Below, in pieces: positions 7,309-9,766 of a stretch of DNA of 9,766 bases. The stretch is from an uncultured Bacilli bacterium. GTDB lineage: Bacteria; Bacillota_I; Bacilli_A; RF39; UBA660. Every line of letters starts with the position of its first letter. The stretch's first letter is position 1. The stretch is from contig CANQFF010000039.1 in assembly GCA_947598345.1 (NCBI GenBank), forward strand, positions 1 to 9,766, read 5' to 3'. A program made the position numbers and the translations under genes. The notes under the pieces were generated by a model. The model worked only from the letters and a program-made list of their open reading frames with translations. It did not search any database and was not told where the DNA came from.

Positions 7309-7354
7309 AAGGTATTTATAGCTCTATAAAGTTGTTTATATGTGATAAATTAAA

Positions 7355-7608
7355 ATGAGCAAATTGATTTTAACTAAATTTAGAAAAATTAAAAATTCAA
7401 TACAAGATAGATTATTTTCATTGGATTTAAGTGATATTTTCTTTGAAGAATTGTAGGGATTATATATATTGCTGATGGTGAATTAGATTTATCAAAAACA
7501 CCTGCAAATATAGATTTTACTTTATTAGGTGGTATTCGATATGATAGTATTAATTTACGAGGTTGTAATATTAGAAGAATTCAAGCAATAGATTATAATT
7601 ATACCTAA
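7355..7608 (+). pseudogene. Broken frame of unknown origin
   Basis: ATG at 7355 opens 33 codons ending at TAG (7454-7456). A second open stretch in another frame (7447-7608) reads IADGELDLSKTPANID, then LLGGIRYDSINLRG, with protein-like composition. The two overlap and would form one reading frame of ~80 codons after a single frameshift. There is no good ribosome binding site. I recognise no family. It lies in the decayed stretch 7309-8080, which holds no intact gene. Confidence 0.35.
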
Positions 7609-7814
7609 TATATATAAATTTAATGGATAAAGATAATATTAATTTTGATAATAATATAAATATACTTCCAAGTTATTTATCTAAAGGTCTTGAATTTGAT
7701 GCAGTAGTAATAGCAAATAGAAATAATTTTAAAGATAATGTAATTGATTTAAAACTTCTATATGTTTCAATGACCAGAGCTTTACATAAACTAATAATTA
7801 CTAATTTTATTTGA
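7599..7814 (+). pseudogene. C-terminal remnant of a HelD-type superfamily 1 helicase
   Basis: About 70 codons survive from the end of a UvrD/HelD-family protein of normally about 700 or more residues. LPSYLSKGLEFDAVVIAN is the motif V region in the form typical of HelD (RNA polymerase-associated ATPase) and its relatives. LLYVSMTRALHKLIIT is motif VI with the conserved Thr-Arg-Ala. The fragment ends at TGA (7812-7814), about where the family ends, so the 3' end is natural and the whole 5' part, including Walker A, is missing. The in-frame ATG at 7623 has no ribosome binding site. Expression is unlikely. Confidence 0.75.
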
Positions 7815-7832
7815 TAATAAAAATGTATTAAT

Positions 7833-8048
7833 ATAGATACGACTGTTTATGAATATAAAAAATTAAAAGCTTTTAAAAAAGAATTTTTAAGGATAATATG
7901 ACTTATTGAAGTTGTCTTAACAAATATTTCTCAAAATAATAAAGACATTATTTATCAAGTTAATAAAACATGCTAAATTAATCGTAATATTAAGATATTA
8001 GGAGAATATGAGAATGTAATAAAAGCACTTTATTCTGATTATTTGTAG
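7833..8048 (+). pseudogene. Degenerate reading frame, origin unknown
   Basis: A single frame of 71 codons reads like protein (VYEYKKLKAFKKEF, then LIEVVLTNISQNNKDIIYQV, then ILGEYENVIKALYSDYL). It is interrupted by TGA and TAA and closed by TAG (8046-8048). There is no start signal. It is probably the ruin of a gene, possibly of the same decaying island as the HelD and RhuM remnants. I cannot name the family. Confidence 0.35.
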
Positions 8049-8054
8049 TATAAT
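8049..8054 (+). promoter_or_regulatory. -10 box upstream of the 214-residue orphan gene
   Basis: A perfect TATAAT stands 26 bases before the start of the next gene, with room for a start near 8061 and for the ribosome binding site. No recognisable -35 box is found at spacings of 15-19 bases, so this remains a candidate. Confidence 0.35.
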
Positions 8055-8080
8055 GTAAATGCATATCAAGAGGTGATAAC

Positions 8081-8725
8081 ATGTTAGAATTTGTAAAAGG
8101 AAGTAAAATTAAAGATTCTAAAGTTTTAAAAGAGGGATATTCTATCGAACAAGATAAAGGTCTAAAATATATCAGAGCTAATGTTAATGCAAATAAAATA
8201 CTTAAATTAATATATGATTTTGTTGATAAGCAAAAAGATAATGATAGATTATTTTTATTTTTTGAAGTTCCTTGTAATTTAAAAGATGAAACAGTAGTAA
8301 AAGAGTCAACTGAAGATGGAGCTGTAATAATAGAAGAAACACATAATGATGTTTATTATTTAGATGGTATTTCAAAAGAAATATTAAAAAAAATTTTAGA
8401 TCCAGTTAGTGATGTGTTAATTAATGATGGTTTAGTGATTTTTGGTGTAGGCAATCATTTTACTGGAGATGAAATAGGAAAGTACAAATATAATGAAATG
8501 TTTGTATATTTTAAAGATGAAACAAAAAATTATAAAGATATTTTTAAAAATAATAATATTCTAGAAGATAATAATTTAGTCAGTCCATGGGATATTATAA
8601 AGGAAGATAATCCAGGAGAATCAGAAAAATATACAGATGAAAATGGGATGGATATATATGATATAATTAAATCATTTCAAGATTCATTTCAAGAATTTTA
8701 TAAAGCTGAAGTAAGATCAGCTTAA
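8081..8725 (+). CDS. Unknown 214-residue acidic protein, intact among pseudogenes
   Basis: I do not recognise a family. The start is clear: ATG after AGAGGTGAT (8069-8077). The product is soluble, with no signal peptide or membrane segment, and is rich in Asp, Glu, Lys and Asn. Residues 1-150 alternate strands and helices in a mixed alpha/beta pattern (RLFLFFEVPC, VYYLDGI, LVIFGVGNHF, EMFVYFKD). The rest is a charged linker, a lone SPWDII motif and a C-terminal helix DIYDIIKSFQDSFQEFY. The overall look resembles small immunity or SUFU/Imm-like orphan proteins, but that is impression only. On both sides lie broken genes, while this frame is undamaged, which suggests recent arrival or continuing selection. 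No terminator is visible after its TAA. Confidence 0.8.
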   Translation: MLEFVKGSKIKDSKVLKEGYSIEQDKGLKYIRANVNANKILKLIYDFVDKQKDNDRLFLFFEVPCNLKDETVVKESTEDGAVIIEETHNDVYYLDGISKEILKKILDPVSDVLINDGLVIFGVGNHFTGDEIGKYKYNEMFVYFKDETKNYKDIFKNNNILEDNNLVSPWDIIKEDNPGESEKYTDENGMDIYDIIKSFQDSFQEFYKAEVRSA

Positions 8726-8764
8726 ACTAAAGTGGTTGTTGTAGAACAAGAAAATTAATTTTAA

Positions 8765-9150
8765 AAATTATATGACTATCAGATATTTAAAATAGTAGAT
8801 AGAGTAAAGGTTTTGTCTATAGTTGATATAGCTAAAAACTATTTAAATGGAAAAGAATTAAATGATTAAAATATAATTGTTGCAATGTATTTAGATTTTG
8901 TTGAATATCAAGCAGAAAATCATAATGCAATTACTGAGTGATAGTTAGAAAGTTTGAATGCTTTTTTACAATTTAATGGAAAAGAGATATTAAAAAATGA
9001 TGGTAAGATATCTCGAAAATAGCACAAGAACTAGCTCAAAAATAATATGATAAATATAGATTAAAACAAGAAAAACTATATGTATCTGATTATGATAAAT
9101 TTATAAAAGAAGTAGAATTGTTAGAAGTTAAAGATGAAAATAGGAATTAG
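8765..9150 (+). pseudogene. Degenerate C-terminal part of a RhuM-family protein
   Basis: Reading through stops gives the C-terminal part of RhuM-type proteins (family length about 330 residues). IAKNYLNGKEL is followed by IIVAMYLDFVEYQAE, then LNAFLQFNGKEILKNDGKIS, then IAQELAQK, and DYDKFIKEVELLE at the end. In-frame stops occur at TAA (~8864), TGA-TAG (~8939-8944) and TAA (~9041). One base is lost in the A-run near 9016-9019, which moves the remainder into another frame. The N-terminal two thirds are absent. RhuM function is unproven; the family is widespread in genomic islands and often sits within or next to type I restriction-modification loci. This copy cannot make a functional protein. 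Confidence 0.85.
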
Positions 9151-9165
9151 TAAGGTGATTATTTA

Positions 9166-9766
9166 ATGAATAAGAAAAATGAAATGATAGTAAATAATGA
9201 AAATGAATTAACAAATATTGAAAATATTTATCAAGATATTCGAAATAAAATAATAATTGCTAGAGAAAAAATGTTTAAACATATAGATACTACAATGACG
9301 GAAGTATATTGGTATGTAGGAAAAATAACATATGAATTATCCGAAAATAGTACAAAAGCAAGTTATGGTAAAAAAATAATAGATGTTTTATCTAGTAAAC
9401 TTACGAATGAATTTGGAAGTGGTTTTTCTTCTGTTAGTATAAGAAGAATGCGAAAATTTTATGAGTTCTATCCAATTTGGTCGGCAGTGCCGACTGAATT
9501 GTCTTGGACACATTTTCAAGAACTAATTAGAATAGATAGAAAAGAAGAAAGAGATTTTTACGAACAAGAAGCAATTAAATCTAATTGGGGTTATAGAGAA
9601 TTAAATAGGCAAATCAATACTAAACTCTATGATAGATATTTGATATCACCAGATAAGAATAAAATAATCACTGAATCGCAAAAAAACAAAATTGAAAAAC
9701 AACCAGAAGAATTACTTAAGACACCATATATTTTTGAGTTTGCGGGTTTAAAAGAAAATAAAAATT
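9166..9766 (+). CDS. DUF1016 / YhcG-family PDDEXK nuclease, partial (runs off window)
   Basis: The first 200 codons of an open frame that has no stop before the window ends. After a charged N-terminus come the DUF1016 N-terminal domain features: EVYWYVGKITYEL (about 47-59), SYGKKIIDVLSSKL, the FSSVSIRRMRKFYEFYPIW segment, and LSWTHFQELIRI (about 113-124), then the WGYRELNRQI segment. TPYIFEFAGLKE at 187-198 is the linker into the C-terminal PDDEXK nuclease domain, which lies beyond the window, as would its catalytic residues. Start ATG 9166 follows AAGGTGA (9152-9158) with seven bases spacing. The gene is undamaged, unlike the RhuM remnant 15 bases upstream. Family members occur in defence islands and type I restriction-modification loci and are suspected defence or mobile-element nucleases. 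Confidence 0.9.
   Translation, partial: MNKKNEMIVNNENELTNIENIYQDIRNKIIIAREKMFKHIDTTMTEVYWYVGKITYELSENSTKASYGKKIIDVLSSKLTNEFGSGFSSVSIRRMRKFYEFYPIWSAVPTELSWTHFQELIRIDRKEERDFYEQEAIKSNWGYRELNRQINTKLYDRYLISPDKNKIITESQKNKIEKQPEELLKTPYIFEFAGLKENKN
9473..9501 (+). other. Strong 13-bp hairpin inside the DUF1016 coding sequence
   Basis: The RNA can fold into a 13-pair stem, 9473-9485 with 9489-9501, with two G-U pairs and a three-base AGT loop. The top six pairs, GTCGGC with GCCGAC, are GC-rich, which is striking in such AT-rich sequence. It lies within the codons for the conserved IWSAVPTELSW region. It could be a chance effect of codon choice, a transcription pause, or a translation-control site. 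Confidence 0.5.

Noticed and set aside
7315..7338. Hairpin after the kinase gene as a terminator
   Set aside because: The stem is six AT pairs only, with a loop GCTC and no proper T-run, so it is too weak to list as a feature.
7833..9050. TGA read as tryptophan, which might reopen the broken frames
   Set aside because: All nine Trp codons in intact genes are TGG, and the broken frames also contain TAA and TAG stops and a frameshift.
1..9766. CRISPR arrays, tRNA or rRNA genes, insertion sequences, attachment sites
   Set aside because: Reading both strands by eye, I saw no spaced direct repeats, no tRNA-like cloverleaf sequence, no transposase frame and no terminal inverted repeats.

Overview
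The window is very AT-rich, and every gene that can be supported lies on the + strand. Gene content (RecD2-type helicase, L19 with a Firmicutes-style leader, a short Gram-positive-type signal peptidase I, PurA) and ribosome binding sites of the GGAG/GGTGA type point to a low-GC member of the Bacillota, perhaps one of the reduced-genome Bacilli (RF39-like) or a relative of Mollicutes. That placement is inference. All nine tryptophans in the intact reading frames are TGG, so nothing suggests that TGA is recoded.

Bases 1-7308 are ordinary chromosomal backbone: recD2 (DNA repair helicase), a 50-residue small membrane-type protein, rplS (ribosomal protein L19) behind its own promoter and a probable L19 autoregulatory leader, lepB (signal peptidase I), a long lysine-rich coiled-coil protein of unknown role, purA (adenylosuccinate synthetase) and a P-loop nucleoside-kinase-like protein. 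Three compact intrinsic terminators, each with a three-base loop, punctuate this part. Two of them overlap the stop codon of the gene they end. purA carries a one-base frameshift at a run of seven T, and the C-terminal 60 residues follow in the next frame.

Bases 7309-9150 are a gene graveyard. They hold the last ~70 codons of a HelD-type helicase, two unidentified broken frames, and the clearly recognisable but badly damaged C-terminal part of a RhuM-family protein (several stops and a frameshift). One intact 214-codon gene of unknown function (8081-8725) sits among them with its own ribosome binding site.

From 9166 a healthy DUF1016/YhcG-family (PDDEXK nuclease) gene begins and runs off the window. 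RhuM and DUF1016 proteins are commonly found in or beside type I restriction-modification loci, so the right edge probably enters a defence or mobile island with decaying genes at its border. I do not see a complete new system here. The best leads are the purA frameshift, the intact orphan gene in the decayed border, and a strong 13-bp hairpin inside the DUF1016 coding sequence.
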